From Torymus aiolomorphi (taxonomy: Eukaryota; Arthropoda; Insecta; Hymenoptera; Torymidae), in assembly GCA_036365515.1 (NCBI GenBank), contig CM070876.1, positions 96,171,300 through 96,235,299 on the forward strand: a stretch of DNA of 64,000 nucleotides. Reading direction: 5' to 3'. The position numbers were made by a program, and so were the translations under genes. The notes under the pieces were generated by a model. The model was not told where the DNA came from and did not search any database. It was given only the letters and a program-made list of their open reading frames with translations. Positions 43,865 through 56,100 of this stretch are shown here, piece after piece. Every line of letters starts with the position of its first letter. Position 1 is the first letter of the stretch.

Positions 43865-45690
43865 TTTTTAATTTTATTTGAGGCAATAACGTTCAAGCAA
43901 CAGCCGTAGATTATTTATTCTATAATTATTATTTTACTTAAAATAACTTTATTTTCATGAACGTCAATTGAACTTACTTTTTTCAGATATTTCATAATTT
44001 TATCCCCTTTATTAAAATAGATGGCTATGTTATTTTACGTTTTATTCGTAATCTGATTAGTCGGAAGCGTTGCCATGCTGTAGCTATGTGCATGGCAACG
44101 TAATGTTGTTTGTTTATATTTTTCTTATAAGGTTATTTTCCCATTTTTGGATATTGTATCCAAAGCATAGTTCATCTCCGCGCGTGCAGCGCGCGTTTGA
44201 TCTAGTCTTCTTTTTAAAATAATGTTATGTTTCACTGAAATAAAAATATTATAATTACTACAATATTAATTTATATACAAATAATTTAATTTATTTTATT
44301 TGCTTATTATATGGTAGAGATAATCGTGCCAGTTTAATATAATAAATACATAAAATAATAAAATTGAATATATTTATTTACACTCAAGCGCGCGCACGCA
44401 CTCATACGCTTACACACGCACGCTCATACGATTTCATTAATTTTATTTATTAATTGTATTATATGGGAAAGATACTCAGTAGAATAAAATATTATACTAG
44501 TTTTATTTAAAACAGTTATTGAGAACATGTCGAATAAGAATAAGAAACTTTGCCGGCCACCACGTGTTTTAATTAAAAAATTAATTTGTAAACATTTATT
44601 TGATATAATCTCGACTTTAGGCCTTCGATTTATGCGGAGATAATTTTCAGAAATTTTGTGGATCATTTTTGTTATAGTATTTGGTTTGAAAAATATGACG
44701 ACTTTTTTAGATAATTGTAATTATTTAACATACACTCAATAAAAGGCAAACGAAAAATGTATTAATATATCATGATATGATATTTATGTATATAATAAAT
44801 ATTATAAATTCTATTAACACTAGAAAAAAATGAAAACAAGTGGATGTTTTTTTACAAATATCCTTCTTATCATGGTTATATTAATAAAGTGAACATAATT
44901 AGAATCATTATTTTATTTTACGTTTTTATGATAATCCTATTTACATTACATCACTTCTTTTAATCAAACTTACTATTTGAGTTTTGATATCATTTTAATA
45001 TTTAAACTATTTATTTTTTTCAAGAAAGTTCTTATTTGTTTAAACGTTTCGCCCATATGACTAAAAATAAAATATCAATACTAACAAGCCCTTTTTGATA
45101 ATATATTTTCTGTATCCTCAATGCGTAATTTAAAATTTTTTTTTAAAGAGTATATAATAAAATGTATAATTATATTAATTTAAACAATTGTATAAACACC
45201 AACAATATGTAATCAGTTTAGTAATTAGCTTGTAGTCAATACAAAGAAATACTAGAAACTGACCACAGTCGAATAAAAATATCTCTTGTTTACTCGAGAA
45301 TTATCTCATATTCAAAGTTTATTTTTAACTTACCAATATTTTTATAAATGAGGTCGCGAAAAAAAATATTCGTAGAAGCGTGATGACATTCAAAATTGTA
45401 ATGTAAATTTAATATAATTATAATTATATTGCATATTTTGGTAAGAATGAAACCTTCGTTGATAAAGAAACTTAAATTTTTATGACATCAATAATACAAG
45501 TATGAATACGGGAAATAAAATATTATCCTAATATAATGTAAAAAAAATGAATTTTTAATAGAATTTTACGCAGAAAAATTCTTTGTTTATAAATAATTTC
45601 ATCATTAATTTTATAAACAAAAAAAAATAATCAATAAAACTTTCCTTGCAAATTTTCATTTAATGTATTAAATTTTAGTAGTCAATTTTA
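43865..45690. other. AT-rich non-coding interior of the DDE transposon
   Basis: No gene seen. A GC word block TCTCCGCGCGTGCAGCGCGCG lies at ~44172, and ~45050 has GTTTAAACGTTTCGCCCATATGA, faintly like an inverted hammerhead 3' half. An 80-codon minus frame at 44424 has no family features. Confidence 0.35.
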
Positions 45691-46479
45691 GTATTTCACG
45701 TAAAATATGAGTCAAAATATGCATAACAAAATTAAAAATCCAAAGGAATGTTGTGATTAATTTTTTTTAATCACTAAAAGATAAATAACTAAAGTAGGGG
45801 TAGCTCACCTCTTCTTTTTTTTTTTTTTAAACTGGAAACAGGTCAACTATAATTTTTAATTTTCTTTACAACATGGCATTTTTTAATCAAATATCGCTCG
45901 ACAAAACTTTGTTATTTTAAAAACAGGGTGAAAAACATTTTATTTGCCCCCATAAAAATAGGGGGTGCAACCCCTTATCATTAAAACTGTGTCCAAATAC
46001 TCGTCTTTTTATAAGAAACAAATAGGTGTTGATTTCATTAAAAAATTCCGATTCCATCTCGAGATATTAAAAAAAACGGTTTTTGGGTGTGAACTTTAAG
46101 GGTGGTTTTCGCCCCCAGATGTCTTTCCTACAGATAAAAAGAAATACGTGTCAAATATTTTTCGATACTCTAACCAGTTGCAAAGTTTCATAAAATCGGA
46201 GGCAGATACTAACAAAAGGGTGATTAATTAAATTAGGGGTAATTCACCCGGTCAACGTGTTTTTATTTTTAAATCTCGAAACAGGTCAACTATAATTTTC
46301 AATGTTCTTTATAGCATGGCAATTTTCAATCAAATTTAGCTCATTAAAAAATTTTTATATCAAAAATACAAGGGAAAATATCATATTTACCCTTATAAAA
46401 AATAGAGGATGCAACCCCCAGCATTAAAACTGTGCCGAAAAACTCGACTTTTCAGAAGAAACAAATTGGTGTTGGTTTC

Positions 46480-48159
46480 TAGTTAGATAGTAGAAGCTGA
46501 TGGTAGTTTTTTAATGTAGTAATGATGTGGAGATTAATGGCCATACTACCAGGTAGGAAAAGATATAGACACAGAAGATAACAGAAGTTATCTAAAATTA
46601 CTTACATAGAAACGTAAAAGTCAACAATTTCGTAGACGGAACGATATTCCGCGAGTCAATGGTTCAATAATTAATTCGCAAGCCTTTTTATAGTCCAGTA
46701 TTTGATATATATGTGTATACGTAATATGTAAGTATATACAAAGAGGGGATATATAAAGAGGCGTTATTTAAGACACCAACATACCGGGAGAGGCACCAAG
46801 ACAGCACGTATTAGTAGGTGGTCTCTCCAATCACGTTAAGACATACATTGATAATAATGGCTTAATTGTGAAGGCGTGGCTACTCTTCGAACGTATGTAC
46901 TCCTGGTATATCAAGCTAGTTACATTCAGAAATCATGCTATCATATGTGATTAACAATATTATGTATCAGAAATCGTATTATTCTTTAAGGCATAAAATC
47001 GACATTATTTATTAAAGGTGTGTAATCACTCGCTAATTTGATAATCTCAAATTGTTTATTCATGTAATTCTTGTGTATGTGTATAAAAAGGGCTTCTGAA
47101 AAAAGTCTTTTTCCTCTATTACATTCTATATCTAAAATTTTTATGTTAGAAAAATCAATATTATGGTTATTATCTATTTTATGTATGTATAAAGAAGAAT
47201 TATTATCTTGCATAATATATTTTCGTGTGTGTTCTTTTATACGGGTATCTAAACTTCTATATGTTTGTCCAACGTATGAGGCATCGCAATTTTCACAGTT
47301 AATTTTATAAACAACGTTTACATTATCACAGATTTTTGTTTTGTCCTTCCCTGATTTTATTATTTTGTTTAGTTTGTTTTTTGTGCTATAAATTACATTG
47401 GTATTCTGTTTTTTGAAAAAATAATTAATGAAATTCTCTAATTCTTTGACGTAAGGTAGAACAATAAACGACCTTTTTTTTATTGATTCTTCGTGTATTG
47501 TTATGTGTGTTAAATAATTTTTTAAGCCGTTTTTTAATATATACCTCTATTACATTTTGTGGATAATTGTTTTTTAATAATAGTTCTTTAATATATGTTA
47601 TATTTTTATTATGGAAAGAAGTATGTGATAGTTTTACTACTCTATCTACTAAACTGTAAATGATGGCTATTTTGTTGCAATGTGGATGTTGTGAACAGTA
47701 GTTTAAATAACGTCCAGAGAAAGTTTGCTTTTGGTACTAATCTGTGATAATGTATCCTTGTTCATTTACAATTATTTTTATATCTAAAAAACTAATACAA
47801 TTATTATGCGGTAGTTCAGCTGTGAATTGTAAATTCTTATCCTATGAATTAAACATATTTATAGTGGTATTAATCATATTTTTCGGTATACAAACTAAAA
47901 TGTCATCAACATAACGAAAATAAAACAATGGTTTAAAATTAAGTTTTTTAATCGACTCTACCTCCAAATCCTCCATAACAATGTCAGCTAAAATAGGACT
48001 AATGGGATTTCCCATCGCTGAACCAAAAATTTGATGATAGAATTTTCCATTAAATTGGAAAAAATTGTTGTTTAAAATAAACTTAATGACATTTATAAGG
48101 TGTTGGTTTAATAAAATTTATTATTATATTTATTATTTAATTTATAATATAATTTATTA
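46480..48159 (-). mobile_element. Penelope-like element, 5'-truncated, 12 bp duplication
   Basis: Inserted in the right TIR of the DDE transposon. The target GGTGTTGGTTTC is present at 46468-46479 and 48160-48171. A third partial copy (GGTGTTGGTTT) lies at 48099-48109, right where the RT text begins, so the 5' junction includes ~60 bases of filler. Confidence 0.85.
46986..48110 (-). pseudogene. Penelope reverse transcriptase with GIY-YIG endonuclease, broken
   Basis: Minus strand. RT blocks FGSAMGNPISPILADIVMED, FYFRYVDDILVCIP (YxDD) and NNCISFLDIKIIV lie at 47750-48060. A connector follows (SFHNKNITYIKELLLKNNYP, ~47560), then a GIY-YIG-like endonuclease with NCENCDASYVGQTYRSLDTR and IKEHTRKYI (~47215-47320) and a C-terminal segment to 46986. 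Domain order RT then endonuclease is diagnostic of Penelope-like elements. A few stops (for example near 47740 and 47840) break it. Confidence 0.85.
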
Positions 48160-48844
48160 GGTGTTGGTTTCATTAAAAAATTCCGATTCCATCTTGAGAT
48201 ATTAAAAAAAAAATGGTTTTTGGGTGTGAACTTTAAGGGCGGTTTTCACCCCCTAGTATGTTTTTCCGCAGATAAAAAAAATACTTGTCGAATATTTTTT
48301 GACACTCTACTCATATGCAAAGTTTCATGAAAATCGAAGGCGGACACCAAGTGTGCTTTCCTTGTAAGTGATGTTCGAGTGTTAGTGCTTTAGAGTGTGA
48401 GGGGATAGGTGATAGAAACTGGGGGATTTCATAATAAGTGCTGTGTGTGTGGTTAAATGCGATACGGGTAGGTAGTTGTCCCTGGTAATATTAGCTTGTC
48501 TAATTAATTTTTAAGTTTAGTCTGTGTGTAAGAACTTGCTTCAGGGTATCTGTTGTTTTAAAATACATTATTGTGTATTTCGCAAACTTCTACCCAGTGA
48601 GACTTGCCTATTTAATAGTCTTTTACACACTGTAAGACTGACAAAGTCAGCTACATTGCAAATTTATAGCTCGTACATTACACAAAAGTTTTTTTTATAA
48701 ATATGTTATTACTTTAACATGTATTTATATAATATTACACAATTTTGATTCTTTTAGTTCAATCGCTTATATCCTAGGAACATAGTTAACAGGTTAAGCT
48801 GTGTAATCTTATACTAAATTTCTCAAATTTGTTATCAAAACAGT

Positions 48845-49074
48845 ATTACGTGTGCATAGTATGCACAACGTGACGAGGCGGATCGGGTTGCATATACCAG
48901 CAACATGAGGACGACTCGAGGAAAGACGTGCACCGGCATCGGTACCTCAGTGGTCAGAGCACTCGTCGCGAAAACGAAAGATCCGGGGTTCGATTCCCCG
49001 CCGAGTCACGCCATGCCGTTTTTTTATCGAGTCCTCCTCCATTTATTTATGGTATGCGATTATTAAATCGTAAC
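48845..49074 (+). repeat. 230 bp repeat with tRNA-like core, copy 1
   Basis: Ends ATTACG … CGTAAC. Positions 48936-49008 fold as a tRNA: acceptor GCATCGG/CCGAGTC (5 of 7 pairs), D arm, anticodon arm with loop CGCGAAA, 5-base variable loop, T arm CGGGG-TTCGATT-CCCCG, discriminator A. Pol III box B (GGTTCGATTCC) is perfect and T7 follows at ~49018. G at position 33 and acceptor mismatches argue against a working tRNA, so a tRNA-derived SINE-like unit is likely. Confidence 0.7.
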
Positions 49075-49219
49075 ATTTCTGGTGTTAGGTGTTAGGGGGC
49101 GGTAGCTAAAACTGCACCGTACGAACCCAACGCTTTAAGGTAATGTAGATTTCTAACACTCTAAGATAAAGTAGATTTCTACAATCGACGAGGACGTCGA
49201 TTTTCGGGGCCGCTGACGT

Positions 49220-49449
49220 GTTACGTGCGCATAGTATGCACAACGTCACGAGGCGGATCGGGTTGCATATAGCAGCAACATGAGGACGACTTGAGGAAAG
49301 ACGTGTACCGGCATCGGTAGCTCAGTAGTCAGAGCACTCGTCGCGAAAACGAAAGGTCTGGGGTTCGATTCCCCGCCGAGTCACGCCATGCCGTTTTTTT
49401 ATCGAGTCCTCCTCCATTTATTTATTGTATGCGATTATTAAATCGTAAC
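49220..49449 (+). repeat. 230 bp repeat with tRNA-like core, copy 2
   Basis: Same length and orientation as copy 1 with ~95% identity by eye. Ends GTTACG and CGTAAC. Box A-like TAGCTCAGTAGTC, box B GGTTCGATTCC and a T7 terminator are kept. The 145 bases between copies (49075-49219) are unrelated and have no gene. Confidence 0.75.
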
Positions 49450-49530
49450 AAGAGTAAGATAACATAATTATATATCTTACCAACTCAATTTTTATACATT
49501 TTTCTAATTTTAATTCTACTAAATTCTATT

Positions 49531-49796
49531 TGAAGGAGTAAAAAATGGACTCGAGATGAACCAATTTGTTTTGATGATTTTATTACACCAACGTTTCGAA
49601 AGTGTTATTAACTTTCTTCATCAGGGCATAAAAACAATATTTTCACATATTAAGTTCATCTACGAGGAATATTAATATGTGATAATATTGTTTTTATGCC
49701 CTGATGAAGAAAGTTAATAACACTTTCGAAACGTTGGTGTAATAAATTCATCAAAACAAATTGGTTCGTCTCGATCCCGTTTTTTACTCCTTCAAA
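49531..49796. repeat. Palindrome with two divergent PLE-type hammerheads
   Basis: Arms 49531-49656 and ~49672-49796 are near-perfect inverted copies. Each carries, on opposite strands, CUGAUGA-A-GAAAGU…ACUUUC-GAAACGUU: plus strand 49701-49735 and minus strand 49590-49624. Stem II is 6 bp. A 7 bp stem I (UUAUGCC before the core, GGUGUAA after GUU, including two G·U) closes it. This is the short stem III layout described for Penelope-like elements. Confidence 0.75.
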
Positions 49797-50204
49797 TAAT
49801 TACAACCTACGAACGTATTGCAAACACTACTAAATTCTAAGTTCTCTAGATCATTCGACAAGGAATTATAAGTTCTGACAGCTTCTATGTAACAGTTTTT
49901 GATAGTTATTGTTTTATTTTTATTATTGGTATCTGTACACTTCTATTTCTTGTATTAATTTTTTATCTCTGATGATTAATTTTTCATAATGATAGAAAAC
50001 GGACTCAAAACAAAATAATTGTTTAATATTTAAATATTGTAATCAAGTGTAATTTTTTATCTTATTATTATGTTTCTGTAATTATATTATCTTTGGAATA
50101 TTATATGGATTTCTCTGATCTTATTTATAACTATTGAATCGAATATTGAATGTGTAGGTGTCTTTCGATCTTCCCGAGGCAGGGGTGTAAGAAATAACTT
50201 ACTA
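49797..50204. other. AT-rich non-coding gap
   Basis: Nothing recognisable. Confidence 0.4.
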
Positions 50205-50262
50205 CGTGTGTATGTTTTTGATGTTTCGGTGAACAATGTTATCCTCATCAGACATTTACTAA
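50205..50262 (-). ncRNA. Degenerate PLE-type hammerhead motif
   Basis: Minus strand CUGAUGA (50245-50251), stem II GG…AAC-AUU-GUU…CC with a 2x2 internal loop, and GAAACAUC (50220-50227). The core boxes are intact, but stem I and the C15.2-G16.2 pair are weak. It lies ~160 bases upstream of the Penelope RT fragment at 50413. Confidence 0.45.
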
Positions 50263-50412
50263 AATATTATTATGATTTAGAAATTTTACAAATTTAAAAA
50301 AAAAAGAGAAGAAATGTCAAAAATATAATAGTTACCAAAAATTATTTTAGTCACAATACGAATTTTTAATCAAAGTATAGAAAAACGTTATTCCCCAATA
50401 TCAAGAAACACT

Positions 50413-51214
50413 ATGATCCCACTAAACGAAATTTTAAATGCCTGTGACCTTCTTATGGATAATACCTACTTCCAATTCAATAACAAATATTATAAACAAT
50501 CATTTGACACACCAATGGGCTCACCAATATCCGGTTTATTTACAGATTTAGTTATGGATGATCTAAAATCTGAATGCTTACAAAAACTTTCCTTTAAGTC
50601 GTTATTTTTTTACCGATACGTAGATGACATAATTACGTGTATTTCGAACTCGGGAGTAAACGAAATGTTAAATACCTTCAACTCATATAATGACAGATTA
50701 AAATTCACCCATGAAATTGAAACAAACAATTCGATAAGTTTTCTTGACATCTTATTGATAAAAGAAAACCAGAAAATTATTACAAATTGGTACACCAAAC
50801 CGAATTTTTCCGGCAGATTTCTAAACTATCATTCACAACTATCATCCACTCTCTCAAAAAATAGCAATGGTATATAACATAACAGATAGAGACATTAAAC
50901 TAGCAGATACAAGATTTCACAAAGATAATATAAATATAGCAAAAAACTTACTGAGAGAAAATAATTACCCAACCAAACTCATAAATAAATATATAAGCAA
51001 ACGCATAGCCAAATTAAATAACAACAACACCAACGTGAACACCAACAGGAACCAAAAAAAACTTTTCATCAGTCTCCCTTGCATAAACCGATTTTTTGAA
51101 CAAGTATCTTTCAGTTTTAAAAAGCACAATATTCAAACTTCTGACACGATACTAATTTCACGCACACACACTATTTGCGCACCTCGAAGTACCACGTACA
51201 ATCTAAATATCTAA
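50413..51214 (+). pseudogene. Penelope-like reverse transcriptase fragment
   Basis: 50413-50877 encodes FDTPMGSPISGLFTDLVMDD, FFYRYVDDIITCIS (YxDD) and NNSISFLDILLI. A frameshift near 50867 leads to the connector (50867-51170, FHKDNINIAKNLLRENNYPT). N-terminal RT and the GIY-YIG domain are missing. It belongs to a different PLE family from the copies at 30, 33 and 47 kb, judged by its DTPMGSPIS box. Confidence 0.8.
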
Positions 51215-51752
51215 ATACGCGTCGAATTTGTACGGCGCCCGGCACGAAAACCCACTTACACACACACACACACACAATCACCTTGCCTGGCTTTTGACTC
51301 TCGCTCTCATCGCGGGGAAGTTCGCGTTTCCCTGCCGTCTCGGGGACGACGGCGGTCACAACTCTTAGCGCGCAGCCTCTACGCGGCACGCTGCCGCAGA
51401 GGTTCACCCCTTGCTCCCTCTGTCCTTCCCCGCAGGGAAGGAGACCACCACTACCGGCCACCACACTCCGGAGGCCCGCACTCTCCGGCCGCACACGCTT
51501 TCGCCAGAATTTCTCTCTTTCTCTCTCTCACACTTAATACCGACAGCGAACCGCTCGCGAAATCACTCTTCCGCACAATTACGCCACATACCTTTTCGGC
51601 GGTCGCTCGTTCTCTTTCCTCTCTCTCAGTCTCGTCAGGGAGACTCCGCTCAGCTGCCCTCGCTCTGCGATGTGAATCTCTCTCTCGCCTCAGCCCTAGC
51701 ACCTCTCTGCAGGCACCTACTCGAAAACGTATATATATATATGTGTTTGTAA
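51215..51752. other. GC-rich, CT-rich non-coding block
   Basis: Marked change in base composition against the AT-rich surroundings. It holds a CA run (~51255-51275) and long CTCTCT tracts. Overlapping frames on both strands show only low-complexity residues. It could be an LTR or promoter remnant; nothing decisive. Confidence 0.35.
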
Positions 51753-51981
51753 ATTGGCACTTTTGAGGACATGTGAACCTTTCGCTCAGAGTTCAGACAA
51801 TGTGACTAAAGAAATAATGACCCTCAGGTTACCGACTCTTGGAAAAGGGGGTATAGATTTCTCCTCAAAAGTCGCGATTCTTGCGTTGAGAAATTTGAGG
51901 AGTCTCTTCAAAATGCCGACATCTCTTCAAAAGTATCGATCTGTACGTTGATATCTCTTCAAATATCCCAATTCCCATAGT

Positions 51982-51982
<1 letters not shown>

Positions 51983-52053
<71 letters not shown>
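51983..52053. repeat. (TA)n microsatellite
   Basis: About 35 uninterrupted TA units. Confidence 0.98.
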
Positions 52054-52058
<5 letters not shown>

Positions 52059-52465
52059 TAAAAAAATTGTAACTCTTTTCCCTTTGCTCGACTAATATAG
52101 ACGAAAACAGCATTTTGAAGGGTTTTCGAAGAAGAATACAAAAAAAATTTGTCGAATGAAAAAAATTTAGCCGCAGTCTCAATATTCTTTGATGAAGGTA
52201 TATCAAAAAGCAACCAATCAGAGGCTTTCGAAAAGGGTTCTAAAAAAAAATACTGGCACATTCTAGAGATAAAATGCAAACATTTTCCCAATCAATGTCC
52301 TATACCAAAAATTTCAAATTTTTGAGTAAAAAAATGATTAATGTTGAGTCTATAACCCAAGGTCCATTAGTTCTTTAGTCACTTGCCATAGGGATCTCTG
52401 GGCTGTAGGTACTAATATATATATATATCTATATTATATAGTCGTAAGCGTTATTTGTGTCACAC

Positions 52466-52680
52466 AGACCGCCCTCGCCCCCCCTCGCCCCCCCAGCCGC
52501 CCCTAAAACCCCCTCACCCCCCCTCAGCCCCCCTCAGCACCTCCTCAAAATAACGTAAAATTGTGATTTTTTCTACGTTATTTTGAGTATGGTAGAGGCC
52601 CCCTCGCCCCCTCCCCCTCCCCCCCCCCCTCGCACCCCATCGCACCCCTCAGACCCCCTCAGATCCCCCTCATTTAAATG
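52466..52680. repeat. C-rich tract
   Basis: Runs of C5-C10 punctuated by TCG, TCAG and GCA (for example CCCCCCTCAGCCCCC), with GTAAAATTGTGATTTTTTCT in the middle. The minus strand has strong G-quadruplex potential. A shorter counterpart, G-rich on plus, lies at 57562-57597 at the other end of the inverted-repeat unit. Confidence 0.8.
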
Positions 52681-53159
52681 TTCACTTTAAAGTTTATCTT
52701 TTTCATGTATTTTTCATATGTTTTATTAATAAGGTAGTATATACAAATGTAACGTTTAAGAGTAATTTTGAATTCTTAATTTCTTAAATAAAAGAGTAAA
52801 TTATTGAGAAAATTACATTAATTATATATAAAAATATATTTTATGTATATTTCATATATTATATAAAATTAATAATTTATATTTTTCATATGTTTTATTA
52901 ATAGGGTAATATTTATAGATGTAACGCTTAAGAGTAGTTTTGAATTCTTAATTTCTGAAATAAAAGAGCAAATTATTAAGAAAATTACATTAATTATATA
53001 TTAATATATATTTTATTCTATTTTTTCCACATCACCTTGGAGGTAAATAGAAAGATGCGTTTTATTTTTAAGTGGAATCCCAGTAAGCCTAATCCATAAT
53101 GAATTGTATCCAAGATTTAAATCTTTAAGAATGTCGATGAAAATTGTTACTCAGAGGTT

Positions 53160-56100
53160 TTCGGGGTCATAAAAAGGATGCAACCACAGATATGTGAAGC
53201 TTACGAAGAAGTTGACGATCTCAAACATAATAAGATGGTAGATATTTGAGTCCCATGGAAGCAGCATGGAGATTACAAGAATTTCCTTTATGTGGTAGAA
53301 GTCACACCGTAATACGTTTAGCAATTCACACCGAAAATAAACAAAATATAATTTTCGAAGAAAATAAAGAGGAAAAAGCTTTAGATAACTGGAAAACTAC
53401 ATTAACTTCGTGGTTTGAATTAAATAAAAAAGATAAAAATGCAAAAAATATTAAATACGTTAATATACCAAAATATTATAATTTTAAGAATAAAACTTGG
53501 ATAAAACATCAATGAGAACTAGAACATGATGCTATAGGACGTTTAAATGTAGTATCTCCAAGAGATATTGAAAGATTTCATTTAAAATTAATTTTAAATC
53601 GTGTTAAAGGCGCAACATCTTTTGAAGAATTACGTACATTTGAAAATAAAACATATAATACTTACAAAGAAAGTGCAATACAAATGGGTCTAATCGAAGA
53701 TGATTTACAGATTGACAAAATTTTTGAGGAAGCTTGTAATATAATGTTACCTGTTCAATTGCGTAAATTTTTTACTTGGTTTTTAATAACAGATAACATT
53801 AATGGTAATACTATTTGGACAAAATTTAATAAATATTTTACAGAAGATTTTGACAACAATAAAATTAACCGAGCTCTCCATCGTATAAACGAAATTTTAA
53901 AAGTTGAAGAAATGTCTTGTAAAGATTTTGGATTACCTGAACCTGATGAAATTTTCTATACAAATAATGAAAATAATAAAGAAAATATTTTATTCTGTAA
54001 ATAAATGTTTAATAATTACTATAGTCAATTAAACACAGATCAAAAAACAATTTTTACACAAATATTAAATAATGAACATAAAATTATCTTTATTGATGGT
54101 CCTGGAGGTTCAGGTAAAACGTTTTTATATAAAACTTTAATTTATTATTTTTTGTCAATAGAACAAAAAATTATATCAATGGCTTGGACTGGTATAGCAT
54201 CTATACTATTATCAAAAGGTATGACCAGTCATAAAACTTTTAGATTACCTTTAGATTTAAACAATATTGAAAGTGCATTTTTAAAATTTGAATCAGATAA
54301 AAAAAAATTTCGTGAAGTTTTTGCGATTATTTGGGATTATTTGGGATTTTGCGATTAGTCGGTAAACTAGCAATCCTTCCTTGGCGCTTTTTCTGTTTTT
54401 CAAGCTTTTCCCACGCGTCAATGATTCCATATAAAGCTTTAGAAATTGTTGATAAAACTTTACAAGATGTTTGTAATAATAATCTACCATTCGGAGGAAC
54501 ATTATTAATTTTAGGAGGTGATTTTAGACAAATTCTCCCTGTTGTTAAAAATGGTTGTAGAAGCACAACAATTCAAGAAACAATAAAATATTCAAATCTT
54601 TGGTCATTATTTAATATAATGTATTTGAAAACAAATATCCGTTCAAAAGATATCATGTTTGTTTCATTTTTATTAGATATTGGAGAAGGTAAATTTAATT
54701 CATTTGTTATACCTGATAGTTTTAAAACAAACGATGTTTGTTTCAAAATATATGAAAATATAAATTGTAGTATATCAATAAATAGTGTTATATTAACATC
54801 ACATAATGAAGATGCAAATATTTTAAATAATAAAATTTTAAAACTATTAAATACTGTAACGGGATGGCTTCTGGGGTAAGACCCCAAAAAGCCACAGACC
54901 AGCGATGCCCTAGAACATGATGCCGCGGGTGTCAGACTAAAATGACTTGCCCGGGGATCTGATCCTGGAATCCCGAAAACAACGCGAATATCGCACGCGA
55001 ACTTCGCTTTCCAACTAATTGGATCGCTGAGTTAAAAGCGTGCGCTCAAAGAGTAAAGCGCGCGGCCGCGATGCTCAGATATGAAAACGACCAGCGGAGT
55101 CGTTTTCCCGCGGAGGCGGCGGTATCCGGGAGAAGGTTAGGTTAAAGCCGATAAATGAAGAATAGCCTCAATTATTTCACAGCACAATAACAAGGTCTAT
55201 TCTAAATAATCATTTACATAAAAAACGCGTCGCGTTGCGCGCCGACAAGAAGACGGGATCCGCCGCTCGGCGCGGGCGGATCAAGGTATCTATTTTCGCT
55301 GGGCCGGTGAACGCACCACTAGCCACTCGCCGCTGCGAATCGAAAACACACAAATAAATCGCTGCACGGGAAGTACAAAGAGGCTTACCGTGAGAGGAGT
55401 GCACTCCTCTCGTCGCTCCCTCACGAATCCGCTCCTGCATCAGGCCTTATCCTCTGGTCGACTTCGGAGTGTTCAGGCCGAGTCCTAACATCCAGCGTTC
55501 ACCTACAGACGCTTCGGACCCCAGGAGTGGCTCGGATTGCTCACGTGCGCTGCTCTTCGTGGTGGGTATGTATACGGGCGCGGCTCTGCACCGGTGAGGA
55601 TGCACGATACCGTTTTCTTCGCGGACGATCAAATTAACTCGCGTACGCACGGTTTGACAGCCCGAGAGAATCTGATTCAAAAATGAATCGAGCGCGACTT
55701 TGCAACAGCCAAAGTCGCGCAGCTCCCCGCGCAGATCGCGAATACATCGTTCGAGCGATGTCAACAAACGCTCGAGATGCGTGAATTCGCGGGAACGAGA
55801 GTCAAACGAGTTCGATAGAATACGGAGAACCGAGATTCTTATTTTCTTCGTATTTTATCCTGGAACTCCGTTATAATACTGAAGAAACTACGTATTATAG
55901 TTTAGATTATGCTACTCATAACGATGTAGATTTATCTGATGATAACATCCATATTAATTACCCGATTGTAACTTTAAACAATATACGTGGTGGACTACCA
56001 CAACATAAATTAAAACTTAAAATAAGTACTATTGTAATGTTAATAAGAAATTTAAGTATTAACGATGGATTATGTAATGGAACACGATTAAAAATTAGTA

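Larger units (their letters stand above)
39628..48365 (-). mobile_element. DDE transposon with double-unit TIRs, heavily invaded
   Basis: Ends ACAAGGAAAG…ACTTGGTGTCCGCC (39628) and the inverse GGCGGACACCAAGTGTG…CTTTCCTTGT (48365). Each TIR holds two tandem ~440 bp units: left A 39647-40087 and B 40088-40240 plus 41745-42090; right B' ~45745-46210 and A' 46211-46479 plus 48160-48365. Shared words include GATGGAATCGGAATTTTTTA and AATTATAGTTGACCTGTTTC. The left B unit is split by a foldback and solo LTR, the right A' unit by a PLE. The transposase is central on the minus strand. Confidence 0.8.

Noticed and set aside
45040..45070. Possible further inverted hammerhead half (CGTTTCGCCCATATGA)
   Set aside because: Only the GAAACG end is recognisable; the CUGAUGA box and stems are missing.
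48936..49386. Two functional tRNA genes
   Set aside because: U33 is G, acceptor stem has mismatches and both lie in identical 230 bp repeats, so tRNA-derived repeat is more likely.
51171..51752. Overlapping frames on both strands in a GC-rich block, considered as a host exon
   Set aside because: Low-complexity residues, no splice-linked partner, and direct attachment to a Penelope fragment.
51865..52206. Frame with alternating Tyr-Ile run
   Set aside because: Translation of the (TA)n microsatellite.
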